A DNA stretch of 64,000 nucleotides from contig CAJNDT010000001.1 in NCBI GenBank assembly GCA_905221615.1, positions 2,159,894 through 2,223,893 on the forward strand, read 5' to 3'. Positions within the stretch are counted from its first letter, which is position 1; each line of letters begins with the position of its first letter. This stretch comes from Symbiodinium sp. CCMP2592 (lineage: Eukaryota > Sar > Dinophyceae > Suessiales > Symbiodiniaceae). Of the stretch, positions 43,621 to 56,400 are shown piece by piece. The notes beneath the pieces were generated by a model, which had not been told where the DNA came from, did no database searches, and saw only the letters and a program-made list of their open reading frames with translations. The translations under genes were made by a program, and so were the position numbers.

Positions 43621-45267
43621 CCATCTTTCGCCGGTCCTTGGCCAGCGGACAGGACACGGCAAAAGAGCACCTGTACTATGCCCAGAATCGCAAGTAAGGG
43701 CGGCGGAACAAGGGATATTATATGGAAGCATGAAGGAAGCTACAAGTATTCGAAAACGGGTGGCCAAATTGTCAGTCCGCAAAGGAACCCCTGCAAGGTT
43801 TTTGGCTCAGTTGTGGATGTCTTGCTGCCAGGATGATGGTGCTGCTTCAGAATTCCAGCACCGCTGCATCTTGGGCAGCTGCGCCCTGCATAGCCGAATC
43901 CCCAGTCAGAGGTTGCTTTCCTGCGGTTCCTGAGATCCTCGAAGCCTTCGCCTCAGGCCGTGATGACCCAAAAAAGCCCGAACCAATACGAGTAAAGCAC
44001 ATCCAGTGTCACCAGCCATCTCTGCATATTACATCACGGACTATGTCCAAAACCTGCCACCCCAAGTGTCAGTGTCATGAGATCGAAGATGAGTCGAGGT
44101 CCTATGAAACAGACGATTCATCCCGACCTCACGCCCATGCCAGTAGGGTCACAGCAGCTCACGACCCTGCGTGAAACCTTATATCCAACAGTACCTCGCA
44201 AGGCTGCATTCCATTTACTCAGGCTTCAACCCTCCTGGTGGTCTCATGCTCACCGTGGCTGCCAAGGCAGGGTTCTTTGTGTCAGCTCCAAATCGCAATC
44301 GATGTGGGCTTTCAGGCAGTCTGACCTAGTGCTCGTCGAGATGTCGAGACTCCTCAGCCTCGTGAGCAAGTTCGCCGTCTATGTGCAGGCGCTTGGAGAG
44401 AGAGAGGGCGCCTGAAGTGTCCCCGAAGTCTTCTTCCTCCGCTTTGAAACTGCTCAGACTTTGCTTCTCCTCCTGTCCCTGGTGGCTCAGCCGCAGTCCC
44501 CGCTGCGCTGCAGTCTACACCAGGAGCCTCTCTTTGAGCTGCACCACAAGAAAAGCGAAGCGCCGTAGGGCAGAAAGTCTCAGGACGCAGAGGGGCTGAC
44601 AGGCGCGTTTTTCTATCTGGAGACGGCGTCTCTGGTGGTTCGGGCTCTTGGACACCGATGGTCAGGGCGACAGGGCGACACTTGAGCAGAGCTGAGGTCC
44701 TGTGCACCTTGGTCACGTATCAACTCCTAGTCGGGGCCTCGGAGCCCGGAGCCCTTCCGACGCAGCTCTCGTTTCCCACTCCGCTGGCTGGCCTCCTGCA
44801 AGGCTGTGGTGGCTCGGTGCCGTGCCGCCTCGCCTCTCTATGCAGTGCCCGCGGAGGAGCACCATGCAAGACGAAGTCGGGAGGAGCAGGGGATGCAGAG
44901 GAGGCACGACCACATCACAGGAGGTGGTGACCGAGCACGCCAGCCATCGCAGCAAGCGAGATGCTTGGTTCATGCGGTGCAGCAGAGCCAAATTCAGCTG
45001 AACGGAATCGATGCTTGCCTGCTGCTTTGGGTTCAAGAGCTGAGATGACAAATGAAACCGACCCACATCCCAGACCACCTTCAACAACGCTCCAAGAGCG
45101 TCTTCCACACACGTCAGACCCCACGCTTTACTCCACCTGATTGCTTAGCTTGGCTCTCGCACGGACGTTGCTGCGACGAGGTGCCGTGGTCGCTGAAGTG
45201 TCGGCTTCATGTCACTCTGCTTCATCTCTCCGAAACCCCGCAGTACTGTGACATTCTCTTGGTTCAG

Positions 45268-46049
45268 ATGGCATCTGGTCGGACTCTGGTCTTCGGTGGC
45301 CGCGGCTTTGTGGGCGCGGCGACTGGGCGCAAGTTCCTCTTTGTGCCACTTCCACAGCAGTGACGGCGTTGTGTCAGTGTGGAATCCAGGCGATCTGCAA
45401 GGAGCTCGCCAAAAGAGGCGCGGTGTGACGGTACGCAAGGTGCGGCATTGCTGAGAGCCTCGTATCGTGCGGATTTCCGCGCAGGACTGACTCCGGTGCT
45501 AAGTCTGAGCCGCTCTCAGCCAGCGCAATCCGAGGGCTCCACAATTCAGGCTGGGGACAGGGGACCTGGACTTCAACTTCTCTACTCCTTCACAATTCTT
45601 TCGGCTTTCTGCCAGGAAGTGGGTGGCGTTGATGCTCTGAAGCCAGAGACATTCGAGTCTCTTCTTCCAGATGCACGGGCTGTCGTGATGCTCAGCAGCA
45701 AATGGTCAGATGTCGGGCTTGCAAGCAGAGATGAAACAGACGTCCAGGATAGCCATCGGCGAGCCCCCATGGGTGACGGACAAAGAGCGTGCGATGAGGT
45801 GCAACGGCTTCAGTCGCCTCGGGCCGGTGGCAAATCCTGTAATCTCTTGAAGGTCGAATGGAACGACCAACATCACCATTATGCAGACGGCTGCGAAGCA
45901 CAAGGACAAACCCGTTGTCATGCTTCCGTTGACCGGGATCACATCACGGAAAACAACAGGTCCCTCGTGTGGTGCTCGTCAACGCCACGATGCCAAGCTG
46001 GGGTGTCATAGTCGCTTGGCTGAAACAGATCGGAGGCGGTCTTCACCTC
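45268..46049 (+). CDS. Atypical short-chain dehydrogenase/reductase-like NAD(P)-binding protein, 3' part not resolved
   Basis: Six short exons join in frame. 45268-45315 (ATG; TLVFGGRGFVG, the GGxGFxG dinucleotide-binding loop) is followed by a GC-AG intron. 45390-45417 (AICKELAKR) is followed by another GC-AG intron. 45485-45686 (LTPVLSLSRS, then DALKPETFESLLPDARAVV) is followed by a GA-AG intron. 45748-45798 (AIGEPPWVTDKERAMR) is followed by a GT-AG intron. 45853-45904 (SNGTTNITIMQTAAKHK) is followed by a GA-AG intron. Exon 6 begins at 45960 (VPRVVLVNATMPSWG) and ends near a GTGAGC donor at about 46049. The order glycine loop, D/SRS strand end, GDAL-PET-like strand, AVV, NG-x-N helix and VxR-x-V-x-V strand is that of atypical SDRs related to NDUFA9. 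Substrate and compartment are unknown. Downstream exons were not found. Confidence 0.8.
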
Positions 46050-47620
46050 TGTGAGCAATGATCATGCAAGTCTCCATAGCTTCTTAGTGTCCTGGAAAGC
46101 AGAACCCTTCGCCAGGCTGGATACCGTGAGGGAAAGTTGGCCGCGGAGCGAGAGGCCTTAAGCTATCCAGCGGGCAGCTCAGCCGACTTCACATGAACTC
46201 TGATTTGCTTCGGGCTTAGCAATGGAGGCGAGCCCCATGTTTCCACAGCTCTACTTGTAGAAGCTCTGTTTGGGTTGACCATCAAGGCTTAACAGAGTTT
46301 CGGGTTTTCGTTCCACAGTTCAACATGGAGGCTTCGGGGCTCAGGGCTTACAGGTCATCGTCGACGTCGTCCCGGGACTACTCAAGACTTCATGTGGATG
46401 ATAAACTTGAATCACTGCATGAGAGATGCCTGAATCTCGAAGAGAGTCTCGTCGTGAAGCTTTCGCGTTGATAAGTTCTTGCTGTGGAAATTCCTTTAGA
46501 TGAAGCCCGAACAGGGCTTGGAAAAGAAACCATGCCTTTCCTGCTGCCGTTGTTTGTGTATCAATTTGCGGTTTCTGGGCTGGAAAGTTTCGGGAGCTTA
46601 TGAATGTTACGATGCCTGCCAAAAAGTTATGCAAAGCACTCTTTGTTTCACGCATCTCGGTTCTGCGGAGTATGGCTAGGCTGCGGCTTTGGGTGGAGCT
46701 GCTGGGGTTGAATGGTCACGGTCAATTGCATGCTGAGCCATGGCTGGGGAAGATGTCTCGCCTCTCAGGAGAAGTGCGACTCTCCTTGCAGCGTCCTCGT
46801 GCCGGGCTTGGGCAAGTCTTTATCCCTTCCGTTCTCGGCAAAGCCCTTTCATGAGGTCCCCTCGCCCCCCCATCCAGCCCGCTTGAAGCCAAGCGCACGT
46901 GCATTTTCAGGGTGACCTTGGAAAGCTGCACACGGGATGCCACCAGCTCGCGGTTGCCAGGGATGTAAGCGTAGGTTGAGGCTTACTTCGCTCTTCATGG
47001 GAGTTCCCGACGGATGCCGAAGGTCCTGGATTCCCAAACCACATTGGAATCAGTAGAATCGTAGGTGCTGTGATTACTTCGGTAGAGGAAGAGTAGCACC
47101 AGCAAGCTGCCCTGAGCGACTCTGAGGTGATCAAGCCGGGAGCCATCTCCGGCACGCGCCAGGAGGGTTGCTTTCAAGTGCCGTTGCGGCCTTGGGAGCT
47201 CCCCTGTCCTCCATCTCATCCTTGCGGCTCGTTTCATGAAATGTGAGGTTGTGGCTGCTGCTGGAACCAATGCGCTTGGTCATGTCGGCCTTGTCAGGGC
47301 TCCGCCCTCAATCGACACGCGCATCGAGTCTCTCCGGGGAGCAACGGGGTTGGCGCACATTTGAGGCCCTGTGAGGCCATCGAGAGATGCTTCCCCAGCC
47401 TGTTTGGAGGCCGAGAGAGGGCTGCAACAATCTCGTGAACAATCTGCTGCTGCTTGGCAGTTGCAACACCCCCCTGAAGGCGTGTTGCGGCCGCCGGTGC
47501 GGGTGGAGGCGCACGCCACCTCGCTGGCTGTTGGAACCACACGGCTTGTGCGCATACTGTATGGTTATGGAAGGAAATTGCGATGGCAGCAGCGGATGTT
47601 GTTGAGGACTCCTCGTTGCT

Positions 47621-47697
47621 TTCGACTCTTTCTCTTTCTCTTGCTCTCTCGCTTTCCCTTCCTCTTCCTCTTTCCCTTTTTCTTTCGCCCTCTTTCG
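47621..47697. repeat. Polypyrimidine (CTTT/CTCT) tract
   Basis: Almost pure C/T on the + strand over about 77 bases. The Ser/Leu-rich frame it creates is low-complexity. It may be intronic. Confidence 0.8.
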
Positions 47698-50600
47698 TGG
47701 AGACGCCGCATGTGTTAACCTGTGCCGAATCAGCCGAGCCACGTCAGACGCTGTGGTCTGATGGCCATATCGCATCGCCACTGGCGCGGAGGACACGTCT
47801 TTCAAGGGCATCCGCGAGATCGGCACGAAGGAGCTCGTTGGTTATACGAGCTTCTGGGTGGCATGAGGACTGCTTCTGTCTTGCTTCGAAGCTGCCTCCT
47901 ACTCAGGTGCCGGCTCCCAGAAGAAAGACTGAAGCCCAGTGCAAAGCTGGAAGTGAGCGGATGATCGGCTCCCACCAAAAAGCGGAGTCGTGAAAATGAC
48001 AGTTGGGCTTTTCCAGGGCACTCGAAGAGAAGGCCTTGCCTCGGCGTTTGCCAATTTTCGATTCGCGGCAACAGACCGCGTCTGTACTCCAACAAATGGC
48101 AAAGGCGCTCTTCTCTTGCGCTGCTTCTTGATGCCGAAGGTTCTGAGACTTACAGTGAGGTCACCTCTGGATGCTCTGCACACATCTCGTCTTACCATCC
48201 CCGTGCCTCGCTGCAGGCCCCTGTACTTGGGAGCTACATTGGGGTCTTTCGCTCCGACGCAGCTCTGCGCTTGGGAGGACCACCCTGCGCTGTCATGCAT
48301 AGACCGTCCGAAAGCTCATGTGGCTGGAACCGTTGTTTCTCGATGCTCCATGGCTCGAAACAGCCCTAGGCCGCTGAGTAAGATGAGGCTATCAAAAGCC
48401 CCAGTGCCAGATGCCGAACACGCAGCAGCCCAGCATTAAGCACTCGAGAAGTGTTGCCTAAGTCGCGGATTGCTTATTCGTTTCTCCGCCGTGTGGGCGC
48501 TTGACTGAGCATTGCCCCTCGCTTGAAGTTGGTGCCTCTCTCGATGAGCGTCTTTGCTGCACCTGCCTCAGGGCCATGTCAAACTGCTTGAAGGGCATCG
48601 GTACCTTTTGCAGCCGTGGCAAGAAGGAGGAGGTGTCGTCGGAGCGCACAGTGCAGAGAGCTTTGCCCCAAAGCCTTGCTAGACAGGCCCAGCCCCTCGC
48701 TGACCAGGCCTTCGCAAGGATAGTAGGAGATTCCATGTTTTGTACGGCTGTTGTGGTGGCTCGGTCAGTGCATGCCTTTGCATGCAGAGCATGCTCGCAC
48801 CGTTCCAGGCCGCTTCGACCGCCTCTGCCAAGCCCGGTCCTCACGGATGGTTCGCTGACAGCATCTGCCCTAATGTCATGAGTCATGGTACAATTGGATG
48901 TGGCAGCGTTCGCACTCTTTTGGGCCATGAAGAAGAACCGGCCTGAAAGTTTCGGCCCGCTGTAGTGGCGACCGGGATGTACAGCGAGATGCGAAGCTCT
49001 GGGCAAAGGATGGGGGCTGGATAATTGCGAAGAGTGGTCGGGCTGTTGGCAAGTTGGGCATGTTGCAGAACAGAGCGGCTTTCGGCCTATCGCCAAAGGC
49101 TGTGCAATAGCGGACCAAGATGGATTGCATCTCATGTGTTCGTCAAAGTTGTTTGTGAACTGTGTCGTAAGCGTGTGCATCATGAGACAAGATTCTTGCA
49201 TCGCTTGCCCCGACCGCGCAGGCAAGCACCCTTTCAGGTGGGGCTTCCATTGCGGGTCATGACATGCGTGTGGGCTTTCTTCGTTTACTCCGAGACTGGG
49301 GAGAGACAGGTAACCACGTCGGATGGTACACAGGCCAAGCAAACGCCCAAGACGGCGGAGGCCGCAATAAGATCAGGGTTGCTTGTTCACCTCACGTATG
49401 CTCCTCCTTGTCAGGCTCCGGCCTCCACGAAAGCACCAGAGGCCACGGCCCCCACTGGGCCCCCACCCCCCCCCCCGGTGGCTGGCGGCTGGCCTCCTCT
49501 TCTCTGAGCATCTGAAGGTCGCGGTCTGCGAGAAGGCGAAGCAGGGGGAGACCAAGCCCGGCGGCCCCGGCGGCACGCCCGCTCCCGCGGCTCCCGCGGC
49601 GGCCTGCGGCCCGGAGACCGGAGGTTCTGGGAGCTTTGAGTGACTGTCGATTCTTTCCGGAGGCAGCTGCTCCGAAGGCCAGGGGGGGCCCAGAGGGGCC
49701 GAGGGGCCGAGGTTGCGGACTCCGGGTTATGGCTTATGCTCCCTGCGAGGCTGCCTCCAGCCAGGCCAGCTTGCTCTTGTGTGAGCATGCCCGAATGTCC
49801 ACGAACTTCTTAGCGTAAGGCTCAGAAGCCCGAGAGACGCCGGGCACCGGATGGCCGAGCGTACACCTACTCCGACTTTGTCAAGTGCCCCCGCCATGCC
49901 CGCCACGCTCGTTCTGCTCCGGTCGAAGCTGCCACAGCTCACGGTCGTGTCTGCACGAGGTATTTCGGCAAGAAGCAGGGTGAGATGCAGTGGACGTATG
50001 CTCGCAGAGTCTAGACCTCTAGACACCCGGACTCCATCACCGGGTTTCTGCAGCACTTTAGTCATCCGCAGTTGAGCAAACTGGAGCCGTCGTCAGCTTG
50101 GTTGATTCTCTTCGGGTATGCAGCTGGGGTTCAGAGTTTGTTCATTTTCGGGCCTTGAAGGCCGAGAACGCGGGTGGCCTAAGTTTCGTCAAATGCGTCT
50201 ATGTTTCTGTTGGTGTTCCCTGGTAGCTCCGGCAAGATTGCCGTAGTATGCAAGGGAAGGGTCCGCTCGTGAGCGGTTCCACTGCAACTTGATTTCAATG
50301 TGCAAACACATTTTGCCAGCCTTGCCTGATGGAAGAAGTGCTGTCGCCAGATGGTAGTGATAGACTCATGACTCATGATATCGGCAGCTGCGTCCATTTT
50401 CGAGACATGAACGGGCTCATCTTCATCAGATGGCTTTTCTCCATCAGCGAACTTTTGACGATGGCGGGCTTGCCACAGTTTGATTGGCCATCATGGTGTC
50501 CTGTCCCCGCACTGAAAGACTGTTGAACAGCAACGTGCTCGAGAATGCAGGGCACAGGCAGGTTCAACAGTTCGCATTTCGAATAGGGGCACTCATTGTT

Positions 50601-51860
50601 TGGCTGCAGTGGAGTCTATGGACAGCTGCATTGATACGGAGAAGCTCACAAAAGTCTGATGCCAAGTCACGTGCAACCTTCGGACTTTGGCGACCAAGCA
50701 GGGCGATTTTCGACGAAGACGCTGCTCGTTGTCCTTGCAGCAGAAGCTGATGTTACGAGGGTTCACAGGCCATTCCGGATATCCCCTTCGTCTGTTTCTG
50801 TCTTATCGAGGACCTTCGAAATGCGGTTGGAGCTCGCCAGCGTGTCTTTGCGGCAGACATCTGAAGCAGAGCTGGCTGGGCTGTTCTTTCTCTTCTTTTC
50901 TGTTGTTCTGCTTGAGCCGTTGCCGGCATGGTCGCATACTCTACAAGTTTTATGAGCACCTGCTACCTGCTACTGTAGGCTTTGTGCTGCGTCGTTGCGG
51001 AGAGATGTTGGTTTCCAGAGAGGCCTGCGGCCAGTTGAAAGTGCAGAAAGCTTCTCAGACTCGTAGACCCGTTGTAGGAAAATCCGGCAAAGCAGCAGAG
51101 AACGGCAAGTTTGAGTTTGAAGCGGCCTATACAGCTTGCTGCCAGGCTCACCTCTTGTCGCACCTCGAGGCACTACATGTTCGGATTGAGGAGGCGCCGG
51201 GCCTTCGCCAGAAATCTGTGCTGGGATATAGGATAATCGGACCCTTGCAGCAGGTGGAAAAACGGAGGAACGGAGGAAGTTCCGCCCAGGAGCTCCGGGC
51301 CTTTGGTTGCGCAGAAGTCTCTGCTTTGACCTGCAGTGTCGGGTGCCCGGAAGGGCTCGCAACGACTCGCCCTCCCCGGTCTGCTCGCCACAGGCCCGGA
51401 ACAGGGTCTGCTTGGAGGGTCGGGTTTGGTGGAGTCTCCGTCTTGAGCGCCCCTAAATCAGAGGTGGAGAACGGTCACGGCCACCAGGCTAGATTCAGAA
51501 AACCAAGGAAAACAGAACTAAAACCAGGAAAATATACAAAAAAAAACCAGAAAAATAGACAAAATAAATACTCGCTCCCTAAATTTTCGTACAGGCCTTT
51601 GGACCAGCCTCTTGTGCGTCTTTGCTGTGAGTGCGGGGGCGTCAGATGCCACGTGCCAGGGTACACAGGCTAGGATGGCGTCTCACACTTGTTAGAATAT
51701 CTCGGCTCACTCAGATTGGACCATCCTCGGATGGCGAAAACTCATTGTTGCTCCAGGCGCGGGGCAGTGGCGATTCTTTGTTGCATCTCGGATGTAACTT
51801 GTCCGATATTTTGCTCTGTGGCATTCTTGAAGTGCTGATGACAGGAGCCGTGCTGGTTTG

Positions 51861-51894
51861 AGTGTGAGTGTGTGTGTGTGTGTGTGCGTGTGTA
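51861..51894. repeat. TG dinucleotide microsatellite
   Basis: AGTGTGAG(TG)n with a single C interruption; about 34 bases. Confidence 0.9.
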
Positions 51895-53865
51895 TCGCGC
51901 GTGTCAGAGCTTCATGGTATCTGCCGCAGGCACTACTTTGTGTCCTGCTGCTCGCACGCTTGGCGTACAGCTGGTGACCGCGTTGCAAGAGCGATAAGGT
52001 TGCCTACAACCGTAACCGTTGCAGCATGCAGCGGCTCCTGACGAGTGAAGAGTTCAGGTACCAGGTCTATCTGCGCAAGATGCGCGGTTTCCGGACAGCG
52101 GAGCACTCCGAAGAGTTCGAGGCTACATGTCTAGCTTTGCATGCCTTCGCGACGGGATTCTCACTCCAAGACTTTTGTGGAGGTCCGAGACCTGCGTCAC
52201 CGGACGTGCTCTTTGCACAGGCAGCTCGCAGAAACGTCAGGAGCTGAGAATCTGCAAATTATGACAACCTTTTGAGATCCCTGACGATTTGCTGCGGGCG
52301 CAGCCGCAGGCAAAACATGATTCTCCAGCTCGAGGACTCTGCACGAGATCACAGCTTGGCTACGCTGTGTTGACCTTCGCCTTCTTCTGGTCGGATGCAC
52401 GAGCAACCCAACGCTACACAGCGGTCCACGTTTGGCTCGGACCATGTCTCACGCAGTCTGCTAAGACAGCCTAGTGAGAGAGAGACCGTTTCTTGGTGGA
52501 TGCTTAGGCTAGGCTCCCCAATCCCCAGCACCTCCAGCGACCGTGCTTCGTTTCGCTGTTGCAAGCACGCGGCTCTTACTTGATGTCTGCTGCCGTGCTC
52601 TTTGCTGGCCAGACACCTGTGGCTTGGGTGGCATGGCGGCCCCTGAACAAGAAAGCACGAGCTGGCTCGCTGTGGCCGGGACGGCGTTCGGCCCCGCCAA
52701 TCAATGTCCACACCTCGATGCTAAGTACCGGTCTCAGCATGCAAGCGCAGCGAACATCTGCACCGGTACGACAATGAGTTGTGCTACCTACCCAAGTTGA
52801 TTTCAATGTTGGCAGAGGCCGCAGGGGATTGAATTGCAAGATACTGCAAGTCAGACTATCCAGTAACACGTCAAGGACTGGGCAGGTGCCCACGACGAGC
52901 AGCACTACCATCTCCTGAGATGTTTCTGGTTCCCACCGTGGCCGTGGCAGTGCCGCAGCTGCAAGCAGTAGACGTACAAGGGCTGATCAGGTCTCGCGAA
53001 CCTTGGCGGTTGCCTGTTATCAGACCATTACGTGGAGAGGTTCGACATTCCGTTGGGCTCTTTTGCAGCTCAAGTCCTGCAGTTGCTCTGGATGAGCAAG
53101 ACAAATTCACAACGCATGCTCTCCTGTCCTCGTTTCATGTCTTTCCGCATCTGTGCGCGACGCAGTATAGCGTGGCTGAAAAGGCTCGCTTTCAGTTTGT
53201 TCAAAGGCAGAAGTGTTTTGTTGGTCAGGCCGAGCCTCGACTTTTGGCAGGTCCTTTGATCCTTTTCCTTGCAGGGGGTGCTACGACGGCTCAGGTGGCA
53301 GCGCTTGCACTGATGCAGCTGCGGTCCGATGAGTCCACTGTCGCTTGACTGCATCTTGCAGTCGTAGCCATGCGAAGTCTGCCAGCACCGGGCTTTTCAG
53401 AGGTATCAAAAAGGCAGCTACAGCAACCATGCGCCCCTGCTAGAGATTGGCGAGCGAAGCTTGGCAACTCGCTTCGGTTTCATGTTATATCGTTATCACC
53501 ACAAGCGCATGCCCTTGTGCCTTGTGCCCTGTCTCCGTGAGCCTATGCCTGTGCCATCAGGACAGTTCCAGGTGGTCGCCCTGCCTGGCAAAGGCCGGGC
53601 TTGGCCTTTGAGTGTAATTCGGTTTCCAAGCCGTGGCCTCGATGATCTGACCGCTCCAACAGAAGCGCCCTCTTTCGTCTCGAGAGCCTCCCAGCACTGA
53701 GCATGGGATGGCTGTCGAAACAATCTACATCTGTACTTCAACCCTGTTCATGTGTTTACATTGCCTGCCTATCGGCTGTCCTTACTCTGACTGGGCACTC
53801 GGCCACGCCTCTGCTCGCGTTTCCAGTGCAGTAGGACCTGGGATGCACTAGTTTTACGTGGCATC

Positions 53866-56400
53866 GTGCGAGGCCTGGGTGCGGTGGCCCTCTGCCGCTT
53901 CCAGCCCGGGGATCTGGTCGCTGAGGAGGTACCGCTGTGGCCCGGCTGGCATTCTGCGAAGAAGATCCTCTTGGCGTGAGCTTGGTGACGAGGCTGCAGC
54001 TCACCCAGAGTGGATCGCCCGCGGAGCAGTTCCAGCTACTAAGCCTCGAAGTCTGCGGCAAGCAGCCCAGTGCTGGCCCGTTGCTGGCCGAGGTCTCTTT
54101 CAGTGGAGGCCCGGCAGCGTATCCTGAACCTGAGCGATTTCGCTGCCGAGCCATGGCCAGATGTTCCACAATTCAGTCACACCTTTCCTTCCCGGAAGCA
54201 TCGTGGTCAAGGGTTTTCCGTGGAGACGGTCTGGATGGCAGAATGTGCTGATGTCGATATAGCTTAGTTGTCGTGAGGTTGCAAAGCATGGTTCCGGTCT
54301 GAGACGTTGGCCCTTAGGTTTTCGTGAGGTTGCCTCTTATCGATTAATCCTAGATGAAATCCCTGTGTGCACGGTCATGGACAGCGAGAGTCGCCGCGCA
54401 TCGATGCACTTGGCAAGTGGCGCCGCGCTTGTTTTTTCTAGTCACGATGAGTGTTCGAAATTGGAAACCCTCCTGGAGCTCCGGAAAACGCGATCCAACG
54501 CAAATTGCACTGCATTGGGTTCACTTTGGTCTCGACAAGACAAACCCCTCGGTGGACCTGCCGTGACCGCACCCTCCGGTAAACATCGGTAAACGCCAAC
54601 CACTGTAAACTCACGTTTGTCTCGAACAGTCACTGCGCACGGCCCGCGTAAGACAAGCAACAGGAGGAAGTGTTATAGAAGAGTATATGGAAAGGCGGCA
54701 AAGGATTTATGGATGAGTTCATAGGTTTCTAGAAGGGTTGATGGATGGATAACTGGATGCATGGGTGTATAAACAGCTGAACGCATCAACGGATCGATGG
54801 AGGGACGGATGGATGGCTTGATGGCTGGATTGCTGGATGCCCGGATGGCCGGATGGCCGGATGGCGGCATAGCTGGATGGCTGGATGGCTGGATGGCTGG
54901 ATGGCTGGATGGCTGGATGGCTGGATGGCTGGATGGGTGGATGGCTGGCTGGATGACTGGCTGGATGGATGGATGGATGGACGGACGGACGGACGGATGG
55001 ATGGATGGAGCGGATGGAGTGGATACATGAGTGGATGAAAAGATGCATGGCTGAATGAATGGCTGGCTGGTTGGCTGGATGGATAAAGGGAGTGGATGCA
55101 TGGGTGGATGAATGGACTGCTTGGATGAATGGATGGCTGCTTGGAGGAAACAGTCTGGATGAGATGATATTCGGTGTTGCCTCGCCGCTCTTAGTCTTAG
55201 CTCCTGCAGGACACTTGTTCTCTAGGTAGATGAGGCGATTTCTGCCGCTCGTTTATTGTGTCTGACGAGGAAATGGGGAAACACTGGGGTCACAACGAAG
55301 AGGTATGGAAGCAAAGCGAGGAGCAGGCAAAAGGCACGCATGCAGGTGCAAGCTTTGCGCGAGCTTGTTGGTCACGTTGGTGCAGTTCGCCACTCCTCCA
55401 CGTCTCAGGAGAAGACCGTGCAGGGCATTCTTGACACGAACTGCTTCCAGAAAGGTTTGGGGTCTGCAGACCGGGTCCTGTGTCCTACGCTGGCTCGCTT
55501 CAACCACTCCTGTGTCCCAAACTGCGCCTCGGGTGCAAGTCGGGGCGGCCAGCCAGGCCCGGCCATCTGCTGGATCATGTGGTAAGGCCAACATGTCTGG
55601 GACGACGATGCGAAAGTGATGCGCATCCTGGCCGCGACAGAAGTCGTAGCTGGCTGGTGCCCCAGCTGGCCAGGGCAGCCATGGATCCATAACCCAACAC
55701 CCGTGAGTCAGGCGAGGAGCTCAGCGTAGACTACATCGACATCCGTCAGAGCCGTGAGCAGCGGCAAGCTCTGCTGAGCAAGATGCCCAGGAAGTCGCCG
55801 GAAATGCCGAAGTTCATCAAAAGCTTTTGGGGTTGCGGTCCGTAAGGCCGCAAGTACGGCTTCAAGTGCACCTGCGCCTCATGCCAGAGTGCAGATGAGG
55901 AGAGTGACCGGAGGAGGCCTCAGTGCTGCTCTGCATTGCTCTGTTGCAGTGACAAATGTCAGAAGCAATAGGAAAGTCTATGTATATGCGCTGCAATGCG
56001 CAGCCGCAGCCTCGTTGGCAGGTTGAGCATGGCCCGCATTGATGCCGAGATCGGAAGTGCTTCCGCAGAAGAAGTCCTCAGGTCGCCCTGGGTTCAGAGT
56101 GCCCCAAGAGGGCGTGGCAGCTGTTCGCGAAGCTGCTGCGTCATCCCAGAAAGTGGCCACTGGTCAGGTTGGCACAGCGACTGCTGCGCCTCTATGACGA
56201 CGAAGGGCTCCATCTTCAAGCCCTACGAGGTCGGAACAAGCAGCTTTTCTCCGAAGAGAGCCCGCTGATCATCCACAAACTGGGCTTTTGCAGGGCGCGC
56301 GGCCCTCGACGCCTGCACGGCATGCGCCCGGCGAGGGGACGCTCAGGCGACCGCCGCTTGGGCCTCCATGGCGGCCGAGAGCTACGCCCGTGGTCTAGGC
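53866..56400 (+). CDS. SET-domain protein, SMYD-like, with helical C-terminal region
   Basis: Exons were recognised by protein sense. 53866-53940 gives [20 protein letters not shown], the SET N-terminus. About 55409-55532 gives [11 protein letters not shown] and [10 protein letters not shown], the NHSC catalytic/pseudoknot motif, ending at a GT-AG intron (55533-55586). 55587-55648 gives [13 protein letters not shown], followed by a GC-AG intron (55649-55707). 55708 onward gives [11 protein letters not shown], then [10 protein letters not shown], the post-SET cysteines. About 56100-56260 gives [12 protein letters not shown] and [16 protein letters not shown]. About 56294-56400 gives [20 protein letters not shown], a TPR-like helical tail. 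A TAA at 55843 between the SET end and post-SET cysteines is not removed by an obvious intron, so this part may be mis-spliced here or the gene may be decaying. The family methylates Lys in histones or other proteins. The first and last exons are not fixed. Confidence 0.78.
54738..55142. repeat. GGAT-based minisatellite, probably intronic in the SET gene
   Basis: Runs of GGAT and GGCTGGAT units, with eight perfect GCTGGATG octamers at 54872-54935. It lies between the first and second recognised SET exons. It creates artificial Trp/Gly/Asp (+) and Ile/His/Pro/Ser (-) repeat frames that should not be annotated. Confidence 0.95.

Larger units (their letters stand above)
38756..45267. other. Unassigned sequence
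   Basis: Contains many overlapping open frames on both strands, including a 333-codon minus frame at 40790-41791 and Lys-rich minus frames at 41970-42360, none with a recognised motif. Small repeats and a telomere-like region inside it are listed separately. Confidence 0.35.
46050..53865. other. Unassigned sequence, probably introns and unrecognised exons
   Basis: The rest of the SDR gene should start here but could not be followed. Open frames include + 47990-48439, minus 48458-49342 (294 codons) and + 50687-51673 (328 codons, with EFEAAYTACCQAHLLSHLEA). None has a recognised motif and codon choice does not settle the strand. A + frame near 53276-53326 (GGATTAQVAALALMQLR) faintly recalls a Sec1/VPS33 exon but stands alone. 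Confidence 0.35.

Noticed and set aside
47583..47993. Ser/Leu-rich ORF resembling a membrane protein
   Set aside because: The hydrophobic part is translated from a polypyrimidine tract.
48458..49342. 294-codon minus-strand ORF
   Set aside because: No recognisable domain; + strand frames of similar length overlap; not enough to call a gene.
50687..51673. 328-codon plus-strand ORF
   Set aside because: The start is a non-ATG codon, no domain is seen and the last third is Lys/Asn-rich low complexity; kept only as a note in the unassigned region.
53276..53326. Sec1/VPS33-like exon GGATTAQVAALALMQLR
   Set aside because: Single short similarity without any other exon of the family.
54673..55101. 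Minus-strand ORFs rich in Ile-His-Pro-Ser and plus-strand Trp-Gly-Asp repeats
   Set aside because: By-products of the GGAT minisatellite between SET exons.
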